DNA of 64,000 nucleotides from Sphingomonadaceae bacterium (GCA_021300355.1 JAJTEF010000006.1:22024-86023), one strand, 5' to 3'. Numbered from the stretch's first letter, positions 26,030 to 35,753 are shown. Notes: generated from the sequence alone by a model not told the origin. Program-made: numbers and translations.

Positions 26030-26752
26030 ATGTTCATTTCAAATCTCATCGAATATCTCGACTCGATCAAAGAACGTGATCCTGCGCCGCGCTCGCGTTG
26101 GGAGATATTGCTCTACCCCGGCGTATGGGCCGTGGGTTATCACCGCGTCGCCCATTGGCTGTTCCTTGGCCAGATGTTCTTTCTTGCGCGGTTGGTGAAC
26201 CATTTCGCCCGATTTTTAACGGGTATAGACATTCACCCCGGCGCCAAGATTGGCAGTAATTTCTTCCTCGACCATGGTTTCAGCGTGATTGGTGAAACGG
26301 CCGAGATTGGCGACAATGTCACCATGTACCAGAACGTCACCTTGGGTGGCACCAACCCGACGAACGGGATGGCGGGCAAACGGCACCCAACGATATTGGA
26401 CAATGTTATCATTGGATCAGGTGCGCAGATCCTTGGCCCAATTACAGTGGGCGAACGCGCTCGCATTGGCGCTGCTGCCGTGGTCACCGACGACGTACCA
26501 GCTGGTGCAACGATGGTTGGCCAAAAGGCGCGCTCGACATTGGTTCAGGCCGAAACCTATGCACGCGACTTCATGCCTTATGGCACGCCATGCCGGGAGA
26601 TGTTCGACCCGGCGACGCAAAGCCTCGAGATCTTGCAGTGTGAAATCGAAACCCTGCGCAAACGTATCGCCGACCTGATGGCCGAGCGTGATGGAACGCC
26701 GGCAGCGACGCCGGTCAAGCCCCGTGCGAGCAAGGGAAGCAAGACCAGTTGA
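26030..26752 (+). CDS. cysE: serine O-acetyltransferase
   Basis: A 240-residue enzyme that acetylates serine for cysteine synthesis. It has an N-terminal helical part, then a left-handed beta-helix of hexapeptide repeats (from [11 protein letters not shown] to about residue 165) with the catalytic histidine in [11 protein letters not shown] and the CoA loop GGTNPTNG. It is of the EpsC/short CysE type. A charged C-terminal tail (SKGSKTS) replaces the isoleucine-ending tail used for CysK binding. The TGA overlaps the TTG start of the next gene. Confidence 0.95.
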   Translation: MFISNLIEYLDSIKERDPAPRSRWEILLYPGVWAVGYHRVAHWLFLGQMFFLARLVNHFARFLTGIDIHPGAKIGSNFFLDHGFSVIGETAEIGDNVTMYQNVTLGGTNPTNGMAGKRHPTILDNVIIGSGAQILGPITVGERARIGAAAVVTDDVPAGATMVGQKARSTLVQAETYARDFMPYGTPCREMFDPATQSLEILQCEIETLRKRIADLMAERDGTPAATPVKPRASKGSKTS

Positions 26753-27093
26753 GCGCAATCATCACGCCGTTCCCGATAACCAACCGGCTTAACCAGATTG
26801 GTTTTGAAAAAGGCGAGCTAACCCAGATACTCAATCTGTATGGGCGGATGGTCGCCGCGGGCAACTGGCGCGATTATGCCATCGATCTTGGCCGCGATGC
26901 CGCCGTATTCAGTGCGTTCCGGCGCGCCACCGAGCGGCCGGAATATCGCATTGAAAAGCGACCAGCATTGCGCAACCGCCAAGGCATGTGGGCATTGGTC
27001 GGCGAGGGTGGCGCAATTTTGAAACGCGGGCATGATCTTGGCCCCGTCCTTGCGCCTGTTGAACGAAAGCTCATGAAACTCGTCGACGCATAA
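26749..27093 (+). CDS. DUF2794 family protein
   Basis: A 114-residue protein of the alphaproteobacterial DUF2794 family, recognisable by [18 protein letters not shown], the [19 protein letters not shown] segment and [12 protein letters not shown]. The function is unknown. It starts with TTG at 26749, four bases inside the end of cysE (TTGA overlap), implying translational coupling. No signal peptide or membrane segment; cytosolic. Confidence 0.87.
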   Translation: MSAIITPFPITNRLNQIGFEKGELTQILNLYGRMVAAGNWRDYAIDLGRDAAVFSAFRRATERPEYRIEKRPALRNRQGMWALVGEGGAILKRGHDLGPVLAPVERKLMKLVDA

Positions 27094-27118
27094 AAAAAGC
27101 CCAACCAAAGACCGGGCT
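27092..27118 (-). terminator. terminator of the leftward SDR gene
   Basis: On the minus strand AGCCC and GGGCT close an 11-base loop and are followed by seven T residues, 24 bp after the SDR stop. It overlaps the end of the converging DUF2794 gene. Confidence 0.7.
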
Positions 27119-27141
27119 CTTTCGAAACGTTTCGCAGGCAA

Positions 27142-28044
27142 TTAGCCGAGCGCTTGAAGCGCCTTCATCACGGCGATCGATTGTTCGCCGCCTGACTGTG
27201 GAACGGTTTCACCCGTGCGGTCGATAATCTTGTCCCAAGCCGCAGCAAAGCCTTCGACGTTGCGGTCTTCCTGACGAAGGGCAACACCTGGGGTCATCGT
27301 GACATAGGCTGCGTGATAGCCGCCACCGCCTGCGCCGATGATCATGTTGGTTGGGGCGTCTTCGCTGACCAGATACAATGCGGCGGGCACAACATTTTCG
27401 GGCGTGAACTGTTCGAACAGGCCTTCTGGGAAAATATCTTCGGTCATGCGCGTGCCTGCAACAGGTGCGAGCGAATTGACGCGCACGTTATATTTGGCGC
27501 CTTCAAGGTGAAGCGTCTTCGTGAACCCAGCCAATCCGAGCTTCGCTGCGCCATAATTGGCTTGGCCGAAATTGCCGTACAGACCGGTTGACGATGTGGT
27601 CATCAAGATGCGGCCATAGGCCTGATCGCGCATCGTATCCCAAACGGCCTTGGTGCAGTTTGCCGATCCCATGACATGAACCTGAAGCACCAGATTGAAG
27701 TCGGGCATATCCATCTTGGCAAAGCTCTTGTCGCGCAAGATGCCGGCATTGTTGATCAACACATGCACGCCGCCCCATGCTTCTTTCGCCTTGGCGACCA
27801 TTTCGACCATCTGCTCATATTCAGTGACGCTGCCGCCATTGGCCATAGCTTCGCCGCCAGCAGACTTAATCTGTTCGACGACCTGAGCTGCTGCGTCGGA
27901 TGTGCCTGTGCCATCGCGCGCGCCGCCCAAGTCATTGACCACCACTTTTGCTCCGCGCTTGGCGAGTTCAAGTGCATAGGCCTTACCCAATCCACCGCCT
28001 GCACCGGTCACAATAGCGACTTTGTCTTTAAAACTGATGGTCAT
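27142..28044 (-). CDS. SDR, 3-hydroxyacyl-CoA dehydrogenase (MFE-2 type)
   Basis: A 300-residue short-chain dehydrogenase like the dehydrogenase domain of peroxisomal multifunctional enzyme 2. It has TGAGGGLGKAYALELAKRGA (NAD site), VVVNDLGG, NNAGILRDKSF, and the catalytic tyrosine-lysine pair in YGAAKLG. The family oxidises (3R)-hydroxyacyl-CoA in beta-oxidation; the length of 300 rather than 600 or more means the hydratase and sterol-carrier domains are absent. Substrate unconfirmed. It is divergent from the phosphate porin gene. Confidence 0.88.
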   Translation of the reverse strand: MTISFKDKVAIVTGAGGGLGKAYALELAKRGAKVVVNDLGGARDGTGTSDAAAQVVEQIKSAGGEAMANGGSVTEYEQMVEMVAKAKEAWGGVHVLINNAGILRDKSFAKMDMPDFNLVLQVHVMGSANCTKAVWDTMRDQAYGRILMTTSSTGLYGNFGQANYGAAKLGLAGFTKTLHLEGAKYNVRVNSLAPVAGTRMTEDIFPEGLFEQFTPENVVPAALYLVSEDAPTNMIIGAGGGGYHAAYVTMTPGVALRQEDRNVEGFAAAWDKIIDRTGETVPQSGGEQSIAVMKALQALG

Positions 28045-28142
28045 ATTATATCTCCATAATCAGGGGCGAACCCAGCCGCCGAAACACGCTGTGCCTTGGC
28101 ATGAGCAGCAACTTGACGCAAGCGTAAAGCAAGTTGGGATGA

Positions 28143-28182
28143 ATGTCATAAAAGAGAAATAATGTTGTCATGGGAAAGACAT
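28143..28182 (+). promoter_or_regulatory. Pho-box-like repeats upstream of the phosphate porin
   Basis: TTGTCAT (28165-28171), GGGA, then AAGACAT (28176-28182) form an 11-bp-spaced pair like the PhoB site CTGTCAT-N4-CTGTCAT; a further ATGTCAT (28143-28149) lies exactly 22 bp upstream of the first, in phase. The pair ends about 43 bp before the porin ATG. PhoB is encoded immediately downstream of the porin gene. Confidence 0.55.
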
Positions 28183-28225
28183 AAAATTGCTGTCTAGGCG
28201 TCACCATTGAAACGAGGATAACATT

Positions 28226-29740
28226 ATGACCGCCGCAAAAAAATGGTTCGCAACGACAGCATTGGTAACGGCGGCATGTGTCGCGTTTCCTGCATATGCG
28301 CAGGACAGCACATCTGAGGTCGAATCGCTGCGCGCGGAAGTTGCGGCGCTTAAGACACAATTGGCCGCGATTTCGGCAAAGGTTGATGCGGTTGAGAAAA
28401 AGCCTTTAGCAGAGGTAAAATGGAAGGGCGGACCAGAGACCAGTGGGCAAGGTGGTTGGACCTTTAAGCCACGTGGACGCATCCATTATGACGCAGGCTA
28501 TGTGAGCGTACCCGGCGATTATGCCGTCAACCGCAACCTGGGTTTCAATAGCCGCGTTCGGCGGGTTCGCCTTGGCGCTGAAGGCAGCATGCCCGGCGGC
28601 TTCGGTTATAAGGTCGAGGCTGACTTTGCTGGCGGCAATGTTGCCTTTGGTGACGTATTGCTGAGCTACAATCCCACCAACGCGCCGATCAGCGTTCGGA
28701 TTGGCAATTTTGAATCGCTGAACGGGATGGAGCAAATCACCAGTTCCAACAGCGCTAGCTTTACGGAGCGCGCTGCATTCAATGACGCGTTTTTAAACAG
28801 CCGTCGCCTTGGCGGCGCGGTTGCATGGCGTGATTCCGATAATGTGCTCCGCGCCGAAGTCGGCTTGTTTGCCGGCCACAGTATCGACAACTCGTTCGAC
28901 AATGACGGCTGGATTGGCGCGGGACGGCTGACCTATGCGCCAAAGGCGTTTGGCGGACAGCTGCATTTTGGTGCAACCATTCAGCAGCGCGAATTCGCAT
29001 CCAACAACAATGGAACGGCATCGGCTTCGACAAATGCGCCGTCGACCAACCAGCTGGCCCGATATCGCGCGCGGCCGAACACACAGCTTACCGACGTACG
29101 ATTTGTCGACACCGGAAGCTTCGCCGCCAAAAGCGACCGAATTCTAGGTGTCGAATTGGCGGCTATTTTCCCCGGATTTTATTTTGCCGGCGAAGGCCAA
29201 TGGACCAAAGTAAATGCCTATCGCGCGGGTGACATTGCAACCGGATTGAACAGTTTTTCTGGCGGCAACAGTGCGGTCACGCCAAATGGCGACCCGAGCT
29301 TTTTTGGCATGTATGCCGAAGCCGGCTATTTCCTGACCGGCGAAACCCGCGGTTATAAAGACGGCGCATGGGCGCGTACCAAGGTACTGAATCCAATTGA
29401 TAAAAAGGGCCTCGGTGCTTTCCAAATTGCGGCACGCTATGATTATCTGGATCTCGACAGCGACGCCTTGAAAAACGGCGTGACGAACAACTTTGCGACG
29501 GGCAGCAATAGCCTGGCTGCGGTCAATGCGCGGCTTGGACGGGGTGGTACACAGACAAGCTATTTGCTTGCTCTGAACTGGTACCCAATCGATTATATTC
29601 GCTTCATGTTGAACTATGGCCGCGTCAATGTCGAAGGTGGTCCGTTGGCCGCGACAGTTGACCCACTTTCAACGCAGGCGGTTGATAAGCGCGACTATTC
29701 GGTTGATGTACTTGCCGCGCGGATGCAGTTGGAGTTCTAA
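28226..29740 (+). CDS. phosphate-selective porin (OprO/OprP family)
   Basis: A 504-residue outer-membrane protein: signal peptide ending AYAQ (about residue 24), a short coiled-coil heptad region (about 29-54, EVESLRAEVAALKTQ), then an antiparallel beta-barrel ending in the aromatic VLAARMQLEF typical of outer-membrane insertion. OprP-like trimers conduct phosphate or pyrophosphate under starvation. It overlaps phoB at the 3' end by four bases in convergent orientation, and Pho-box-like repeats precede it, so it is likely a PhoB target. Confidence 0.9.
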   Translation: MTAAKKWFATTALVTAACVAFPAYAQDSTSEVESLRAEVAALKTQLAAISAKVDAVEKKPLAEVKWKGGPETSGQGGWTFKPRGRIHYDAGYVSVPGDYAVNRNLGFNSRVRRVRLGAEGSMPGGFGYKVEADFAGGNVAFGDVLLSYNPTNAPISVRIGNFESLNGMEQITSSNSASFTERAAFNDAFLNSRRLGGAVAWRDSDNVLRAEVGLFAGHSIDNSFDNDGWIGAGRLTYAPKAFGGQLHFGATIQQREFASNNNGTASASTNAPSTNQLARYRARPNTQLTDVRFVDTGSFAAKSDRILGVELAAIFPGFYFAGEGQWTKVNAYRAGDIATGLNSFSGGNSAVTPNGDPSFFGMYAEAGYFLTGETRGYKDGAWARTKVLNPIDKKGLGAFQIAARYDYLDLDSDALKNGVTNNFATGSNSLAAVNARLGRGGTQTSYLLALNWYPIDYIRFMLNYGRVNVEGGPLAATVDPLSTQAVDKRDYSVDVLAARMQLEF

Positions 29741-30432
29741 ACCGCGTCCTGATCGAGCGAATAGCCTGCCGACCGCACCGTCCGGATGATATCGCTGTCA
29801 AAGCCCTCATTTAGGGCTTTGCGCAAGCGGCGGATGTGGACGTCAACGGTACGTATTTCGATATCGCTGTCATGGCCCCAGACACTGTCCAAAAGGCGCT
29901 CACGCGAGAATACATGGCCTGGATATTCGAGGAAATGCTTGAGCAACCGGTATTCGGTCGGTCCAAGCGGAACCTGCTTTCCGCCGCGCTTTACTTTGTG
30001 CGCGACCGTATCCATTTCGACGTCACCAAAGCGCAATGCTTCGCCAGCAAGCGCGGGACGGACCCGGCGCAGCACGGCCTTTGCACGGGCGACCAATTCG
30101 CGCGGTGAAAAGGGTTTAGTGACATAATCATCAGCGCCGATTTCAAGTCCGCGAATACGGTCATCTTCTTCGCCGCGTGCCGTCAGCATGATGATTGGCA
30201 CATTGGCGGTGTTGTCCGCTTTGCGTAATTGCCGGCACACTTCGATGCCCGACAGATTCTCCAACATCCAATCTAGCAAAACCAGATCTGGCGTCCGTTC
30301 TTTGGCCATCAGCAGCGCTTCTTCACCGTCCCCGGTATGCTGAACGTCGAACTCCTCGCGTTCGAAATGCCAGCGCACCAGCTCGGCCAGAGCACTATCG
30401 TCTTCAACCAACAGCAATTGCGCCTTGGGCAT
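29737..30432 (-). CDS. phoB: phosphate regulon response regulator PhoB
   Basis: A 231-residue OmpR-type response regulator: receiver with the phosphorylated aspartate in LVLLDWMLEN (about residue 53) and K in YVTKPFSPRELVAR, followed by a winged-helix DNA-binding domain (PTEYRLLKHFLEYPG ... RTVDVHIRRLRKALN). It binds Pho boxes when phosphorylated by PhoR. The ATG at 30432 follows GGAG; an in-frame start 12 codons upstream would overlap phoU. Last gene of the phoR-pst-phoU-phoB run. Confidence 0.96.
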   Translation of the reverse strand: MPKAQLLLVEDDSALAELVRWHFEREEFDVQHTGDGEEALLMAKERTPDLVLLDWMLENLSGIEVCRQLRKADNTANVPIIMLTARGEEDDRIRGLEIGADDYVTKPFSPRELVARAKAVLRRVRPALAGEALRFGDVEMDTVAHKVKRGGKQVPLGPTEYRLLKHFLEYPGHVFSRERLLDSVWGHDSDIEIRTVDVHIRRLRKALNEGFDSDIIRTVRSAGYSLDQDAV

Positions 30433-30445
30433 ATGTCTCTCCGCG

Positions 30446-31117
30446 TTAAGCGTCGGGTAGGTTTTCACCCGTTTCGGTAAAATAAATCATCTGGGCAACG
30501 GTGGTGGTATGGTCCCCAATCCGTTCCAGATTCTTGGCTGTAAAAAGCAGATGGGCGACTTCCGTCGCATTCTGGGGGTTTTTCGCCACATATGCGACAA
30601 AATCGACGAACAGATCTTTGTTCAGCTGATCAACATCGTCGTCACGAATGGTCACTGCACGTGCCAGATCAACGTCCCGTTTGGCATAAGCATCCATGGC
30701 GGTGCGGATCATTTCGACAACGATTTCACCCATGCGGCCCAGCTGTTCTTTTGCGGAGGCGTGGATTTTGCCTTCCATCTTCGGAACACGCTTGGCGATG
30801 TTTTTCGCGTAATCACCGATGCGTTCAATAACCGCAGACATTTTGAGTGCGGCGATAAGCTCACGCAAATCGTCGGCCATCGGTGCGCGTAAGGCAATGG
30901 TGCGCACAACCAAGCGTTCGACGTCGGTTTCCAGATTGTCGATCACTTTGTCTTCGGCACGAACGGAGGCGGCCAGTTCGACGTCATGCTCCGATAACGC
31001 TTTCATGGCTGCAACGACCGCAGTCTCGGCGCGCGCACCCATCTCGGCGATGAGGCCACGGATTTCGTCCATGTCATCGTCAAACGCGCTAATGGTGTGC
31101 CTTGTGCCTGTGCTCAT
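30446..31117 (-). CDS. phoU: phosphate signalling protein PhoU
   Basis: A 223-residue protein of two repeated three-helix bundles, with the metal-binding-type segments such as ERIGDYAKNIAKR and ERIGDHTTTVAQ (one in each half, each containing the conserved E-RIGD motif). It links the PstSCAB transporter to PhoR and represses the Pho regulon when phosphate is plentiful. It lies 11 bp after pstB and 13 bp before phoB. Confidence 0.96.
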   Translation of the reverse strand: MSTGTRHTISAFDDDMDEIRGLIAEMGARAETAVVAAMKALSEHDVELAASVRAEDKVIDNLETDVERLVVRTIALRAPMADDLRELIAALKMSAVIERIGDYAKNIAKRVPKMEGKIHASAKEQLGRMGEIVVEMIRTAMDAYAKRDVDLARAVTIRDDDVDQLNKDLFVDFVAYVAKNPQNATEVAHLLFTAKNLERIGDHTTTVAQMIYFTETGENLPDA

Positions 31118-31128
31118 GCTATTAAATC

Positions 31129-31923
31129 CTAACCGTAGCGGCCTGTAATATAATCCTTGGTCCGGTCTTCAAGCGGATTGGTGAATATTTCGGATGTCTC
31201 ACCAAATTCGATGAGATTGCCCAAATGGAAAAATGCGGTGCGTTGTGACACACGCGCCGCCTGCTGCATATTATGCGTCACGATGATGATAGCATATTTT
31301 CCACGCAAGTCGTGGATTAACTCCTCGATCCGTGCAGTCGCGATCGGATCGAGCGCCGAACAAGGTTCGTCCATCAAAATGACTTCGGGATCAACGGCGA
31401 TGGCGCGGGCAATGCACAAACGCTGCTGTTGACCACCGGAGAGCGCAGTGCCGCTTTCGTTCAGCCGATCCTTGACCTCAGTCCATAAACCGGCCCGGGT
31501 AAGCGAACCTTCCACGATTTGGTCCAGTTCTGCCTTGCCGCTCGCCAGTCCGTGGATCCGGGGGCCATAAGCGACATTGTCATAAATGGATTTGGGAAAC
31601 GGATTTGGTTTCTGGAAAACCATACCAACGCGGGCGCGCAATTGTACGACGTCCATCGACGATGCATAGATATCCTGCCCATCGAGCAAAATCTCGCCTT
31701 CGACGCGTGCACCAATCACGGTGTCGTTCATGCGGTTAAGTGACCGCAGGAAGGTCGACTTACCACAGCCCGACGGGCCAATGAAGGCGGTCACGTTTTC
31801 GCGGTCGACGTCAATGGATACGTTGTTTATCGCTTGTTTATCGCCATAAAAAACATTCACATTGCGCGTGGATATTTTCGGATTTCCGGGGTTTTCGCCC
31901 ACATTAACGTCCTTTTTGTTCAT
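31129..31923 (-). CDS. pstB: phosphate ABC transporter ATP-binding protein
   Basis: A 264-residue ABC ATPase: Walker [10 protein letters not shown], signature [16 protein letters not shown], Walker [14 protein letters not shown] and the H-loop [14 protein letters not shown]. The [20 protein letters not shown] segment is diagnostic of PstB. It powers high-affinity phosphate import with PstS, PstC and PstA. It lies 3 bp after pstA. Confidence 0.97.
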   Translation of the reverse strand: MNKKDVNVGENPGNPKISTRNVNVFYGDKQAINNVSIDVDRENVTAFIGPSGCGKSTFLRSLNRMNDTVIGARVEGEILLDGQDIYASSMDVVQLRARVGMVFQKPNPFPKSIYDNVAYGPRIHGLASGKAELDQIVEGSLTRAGLWTEVKDRLNESGTALSGGQQQRLCIARAIAVDPEVILMDEPCSALDPIATARIEELIHDLRGKYAIIIVTHNMQQAARVSQRTAFFHLGNLIEFGETSEIFTNPLEDRTKDYITGRYG

Positions 31924-31926
31924 AAA

Positions 31927-33192
31927 TCACCACCGCGTTTCAAAACGGTTGCGAAGATAAATGGCCAAAGCGTTCATTCCCAACAGGAATATCAGCAACA
32001 CAATGATTGCCGCACTGGTTTTTTCGACAAAGCCCTGATTGACTTCATCCGACCACAGATAAATCTGCACAGGCAATGCCGTGGCGGCGTCCGTAAAGCC
32101 TTCTGGCGCAGCCGGAATGAAGGCGCGCATGCCGATCATCAGCAGTGGCGCCGTTTCGCCAAGCGCACGTGCCATTCCGATGATGGTGCCCGTTAGGATA
32201 CCGGGCAGAGCAAGCGGCAGTACATGGTGGAAAACGACTTGGACAGGTGAAGCGCCTATACCTAACGCCGCTTCGCGGATCGACGGCGGGACGGATTTGA
32301 CAGCGTTGCGGCCGGCAATGACAATCACGGGCATTGTCATCAGCGCGAGTGTTAATCCGCCCACCAATGCGGATGATCGCGGCAAGCCAAAGATCGTGAG
32401 AAACACGGCGAGCCCCAAAAGACCAAAGATGATCGACGGAACAGCGGCGAGGTTGTTGATGGACACTTCTATCATGTCCGTCAGCCTGTTCTTCGGCGCA
32501 TATTCCTCAAGATATAACGCCGCGAGGACGCCAACGGGAAAGGCGAGCAACAGGGTAATCGCCATCGTCATCAGCGATCCCTTGAACGCAGCCCAAATGC
32601 CAACCGCAGATGGGTCTGTCGCATCTGCACCTGTTAGGAACGTCCAGTTAAAGCCAGTGCGCAAAGCATCCTTTTCAGAAAGCGCAGCAACCGTCTTTTC
32701 AGCCGCTGGCTCGCCTTGGCGCTTGAATGCCACGTCCAATCGGGAGTCCGCTGGCAACCAAAGCGTTTGTTTGGATGTGACAAGTTCCGGATTGTCTATC
32801 AACATCTGCCGCACATTTGCTGCCGCGGTGGAGGTCAGTAGGCTGTCGCCCAAGCCAGCATATTGTTGCCCCACAGCCAATTCGACGAGGCCGGGAATGT
32901 CCATCGAATTCAACGCCGCATCGGCATTTGGACCAGTGACAGACGCTGCAGTCGCGCCGGAGGTCAGTGCCGGAAAATCAAACTCAACGGCGAGTTCTGT
33001 ACGCTGGAAGCCACGCAGGCCTTGGCCAAGCATGGTGAACAAAAGAAACGCAAGGAAAAGCGTTGATAGCGCGACCGCAAAAAAGCCCATCGCTTTAAAG
33101 CGTCGCTCAGCCGCATAACGGCTGGCAATGCGCTTTTGCATGATGTGCCCGTTCCAGTCGGTCGGGCTTGGGTCGATGACGGCCTTATTCAT
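31927..33192 (-). CDS. pstA: phosphate ABC transporter permease PstA
   Basis: A 421-residue permease, longer than the roughly 290-residue E. coli protein because of an N-terminal cytoplasmic stretch and a periplasmic insert (about residues 60-190) between the first and second helices. The C-terminal half has the ABC permease coupling loop, EAALGIGASPVQVVFHHVLP. The long form is common in alphaproteobacteria. The ATG at 33192 overlaps the pstC end by eight bases; an in-frame upstream start 13 codons earlier is less likely. Confidence 0.93.
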   Translation of the reverse strand: MNKAVIDPSPTDWNGHIMQKRIASRYAAERRFKAMGFFAVALSTLFLAFLLFTMLGQGLRGFQRTELAVEFDFPALTSGATAASVTGPNADAALNSMDIPGLVELAVGQQYAGLGDSLLTSTAAANVRQMLIDNPELVTSKQTLWLPADSRLDVAFKRQGEPAAEKTVAALSEKDALRTGFNWTFLTGADATDPSAVGIWAAFKGSLMTMAITLLLAFPVGVLAALYLEEYAPKNRLTDMIEVSINNLAAVPSIIFGLLGLAVFLTIFGLPRSSALVGGLTLALMTMPVIVIAGRNAVKSVPPSIREAALGIGASPVQVVFHHVLPLALPGILTGTIIGMARALGETAPLLMIGMRAFIPAAPEGFTDAATALPVQIYLWSDEVNQGFVEKTSAAIIVLLIFLLGMNALAIYLRNRFETRW

Positions 33193-34573
33193 ATGCTTCT
33201 CGATATTTTTTGACGACCCGCAATGCGACATAATTCAGGAAGAACGTCGTGATGAACAACGCCAGTCCAAGCGCGAACGCGGCCAGCGTGTGTGGGCTGC
33301 CGAAATCCTGATCGCCCGTCAAAAGCGCGACAATCTGGACTGTAATGGTGGTGATCGTGTCGAAAGGATTTGCAGTCAGGTTCGCGGTGTAGCCTGCGGC
33401 CATCACCACGATCATCGTCTCACCAATAGCGCGGCTGACGGCGAGCAATATGCCGCCGACCACGCCCGGAAGTGCAGCTGGCAAGAGCACCTGTTTAATG
33501 GTTTCGCTCTTGGTCGCGCCCATGGCCAAGCTGCCATCGCGCATCGCGTTGGGAACTGCCGCAATGCTGTCATCCGACATCGACGATACCAATGGAATAA
33601 TCATCACGCCCATGACGATACCTGCAGCAAGCGCGTTATCAGATGCTGCGTTGCTGACACCCAGCATGACCGCAAAGTCGCGTACGGCAGGAGCCACGGT
33701 TAAGGCCGCAAAATAGCCATATACCACGGTGGGCACACCGGCGAGAATTTCCAGAATGGGCTTCATCCATTTGCGGACAGTGGAGGATGCATATTGCGTC
33801 AGGAAGATAGCGCTCATCAGGCCCAACGGAACCGCCACGACCATCGCGATGATCGCGCCAATGAAAATCGTGCCCCAGAACAATGGTATGGCGCCATAGC
33901 CATTGTCCGCGCCCGGCGTGACAACCGATTTGGGGTTCCAGTCGGTTCCAAACAGGAATTCAAATGGCGACACCATTGAGAAAAAGCGCCAGGATTCAAA
34001 TATCAACGAGGCGAAGATACCCAGCGTGGTGATGATGGCGATCAAGGATGCCAAAAGCAGCCCGAACATGATGACACGTTCGACTTTGCCGCGCGCCCGA
34101 AAATCCGGCTTCAGACGGGTGAAGGCAAAAGCGCCGCCGGCAAACAACAGCAACAATGTCGCGGCTACGCCGAGCCATTTATAATAAGACAGCGCGCCTT
34201 TGTATAAAGGAACAAGTTTGTCGCTCATGTCCTGAAATGCGGTTGCTTGAAAACCCTGCGCTATGGCGCGTGCTTCAGACAATATGGCTGCGCGGGCAAA
34301 GGTGTCTTGTGGCAATTCAGCGGCGATCGGTGCCGACAGCACCATATTGGTGACCAGCGATGGCGAAAGCGACTGCCAAATAACCATGAACAACAGCGCA
34401 GGCGCAACAGAGCAAATCGCAACAAACCAGCCGTGATAATAAGGCAGGCTGTTCACAGTGCCACGTGGGCCACCCTTTGCCTTGCGGACGAAACCCGACG
34501 CGCGGGCACGCCCAAAGATCCAGCCGATCAGGCCTAGACCAAGGACAAGGAAGAGCAATGCCGTTCCGGTCAT
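33185..34573 (-). CDS. pstC: phosphate ABC transporter permease PstC
   Basis: A 462-residue permease, also of the long alphaproteobacterial form: about four helices and a periplasmic insert in the N-terminal half, then the transporter core. The coupling loop reads DGSLAMGATKSETIKQVLLPAALPG without gaps. The ATG at 34573 starts the first hydrophobic helix; an earlier in-frame ATG (34633) adds 20 residues of ordinary composition. Partner of PstA and PstB. Confidence 0.93.
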   Translation of the reverse strand: MTGTALLFLVLGLGLIGWIFGRARASGFVRKAKGGPRGTVNSLPYYHGWFVAICSVAPALLFMVIWQSLSPSLVTNMVLSAPIAAELPQDTFARAAILSEARAIAQGFQATAFQDMSDKLVPLYKGALSYYKWLGVAATLLLLFAGGAFAFTRLKPDFRARGKVERVIMFGLLLASLIAIITTLGIFASLIFESWRFFSMVSPFEFLFGTDWNPKSVVTPGADNGYGAIPLFWGTIFIGAIIAMVVAVPLGLMSAIFLTQYASSTVRKWMKPILEILAGVPTVVYGYFAALTVAPAVRDFAVMLGVSNAASDNALAAGIVMGVMIIPLVSSMSDDSIAAVPNAMRDGSLAMGATKSETIKQVLLPAALPGVVGGILLAVSRAIGETMIVVMAAGYTANLTANPFDTITTITVQIVALLTGDQDFGSPHTLAAFALGLALFITTFFLNYVALRVVKKYREAYE

Positions 34574-34640
34574 AAACTTAACATTGCCCCCTTGGACCAA
34601 AATTGGCCGAATTCCGCTGAATACCGAACCCAAAATAGCA

Positions 34641-34678
34641 ATGGGCCTGGATCAAACAGAGATTCGATCCAGGCCCAT
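34641..34678 (-). repeat. 13-bp perfect inverted repeat between pstS and pstC
   Basis: ATGGGCCTGGATC and GATCCAGGCCCAT flank a 12-base loop, 22 bp after the pstS stop. There is no T run, so it may act as an attenuator or as a 3'-end stabiliser that raises pstS mRNA over the permease mRNAs, as is known for other binding-protein operons. Confidence 0.7.
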
Positions 34679-34700
34679 AGACGCGATGATTGTTGCAGTT

Positions 34701-35753
34701 TTATTTCAAATCTGCGCCCGTCATGGGATTGAGGCTGTTTGCAGCTTCGTTTGCAGCTTTATAGTCTGCTTCAGTGGATGCAATCATGCCCAATTTGGTC
34801 AGATATCCGCCAACTGCACCACCCTTAAGAAACTCGGCAATAAATTCCTTGATGCCAGGAATTTTGTCGATGTGGGCTTTCTTGACATAGATGAACATCT
34901 TGCGCGCACCGGGGTAGCTACCGTCCGAAATCGTCGCGACTGTCGGGTTGACGCCGTTCATCACGATGCCGTGTACCTTGGATGCATTTTCTTCCATGTA
35001 GCTGTAGCCGAAGATGCCAACCATGTTGGGGTTGGAATCGAGCTTCTGCACGATCAGGTTATCGTTTTCGCCCTGCTCCTTGAACGCGCCATCGGTGCGA
35101 ATTTCGGTGCAAATTGCTTTATACTTGTCTTCGTCGGTGTCCTTCAACGCCTTCATTGCAGCGTCGGATTTGCAACCGGATTCCATGATCAGTTCATGGA
35201 ATGAATCGCGTGTGCCGGATGTCGATGGCGGGCCATATACCGAGATTGGCAATTTAGGCAGCGAAGGGTTCACGTCCGACCAAAGCTTTGCAGTCTGTGG
35301 CTTACCGAACGGGTTGGCTGCGAGTGCCTTGTAGACGTCAGCGGTCGAAAGCACGAACTTGGTGCCCTTGTTCGATTGCGCAAGTGCCAGACCGTCAATG
35401 CCGACCTGAACTTCAACAATGTCCTTAACGCCGTTCTTCTGGCAATTTTCGAATTCGCTCTTCTTCATACGACGTGAAGCATTTGCGATGTCTGGCGTCT
35501 CTGCGCCTACGCCTTTGCAGAATTGTTCAATGCCGCCGCCGGTTCCGGTCGATTCCAGAACAGGTGATTTGCGTGAAGGATCCGCTTTGGCGAACGCTTC
35601 AGACGCGGCCTTTGCGAATGGAAATACCGTCGATGAACCCACAATGCGGATTTCCTGACGCGAGCCGCCAGCGGCACCACCCGTGCTTGCCTGGTCATTA
35701 CATGCCGCAAGCGCGAGCGCGCTGATGGCAACAAGTGAAATTTTCTTAATCAT
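34701..35753 (-). CDS. pstS: phosphate-binding protein PstS
   Basis: A 350-residue periplasmic binding protein with a lipoprotein signal (SALALAAC, cysteine at about residue 17). The phosphate-binding segments IVGSSTVFPFAKAASEAF, STGTGGGIEQFC and PSTSGTRDSFHEL are clear. It delivers phosphate to PstCAB. It begins with ATG at 35753; a start five codons upstream is possible. The next gene upstream is phoR, 107 bp away, with a Pho-box-like site between. Confidence 0.95.
   Translation of the reverse strand: MIKKISLVAISALALAACNDQASTGGAAGGSRQEIRIVGSSTVFPFAKAASEAFAKADPSRKSPVLESTGTGGGIEQFCKGVGAETPDIANASRRMKKSEFENCQKNGVKDIVEVQVGIDGLALAQSNKGTKFVLSTADVYKALAANPFGKPQTAKLWSDVNPSLPKLPISVYGPPSTSGTRDSFHELIMESGCKSDAAMKALKDTDEDKYKAICTEIRTDGAFKEQGENDNLIVQKLDSNPNMVGIFGYSYMEENASKVHGIVMNGVNPTVATISDGSYPGARKMFIYVKKAHIDKIPGIKEFIAEFLKGGAVGGYLTKLGMIASTEADYKAANEAANSLNPMTGADLK

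Noticed and set aside
32081..33118. 345-residue plus-strand frame across pstA
   Set aside because: Antisense to a permease with clear motifs and operon context; no ribosome site or family.
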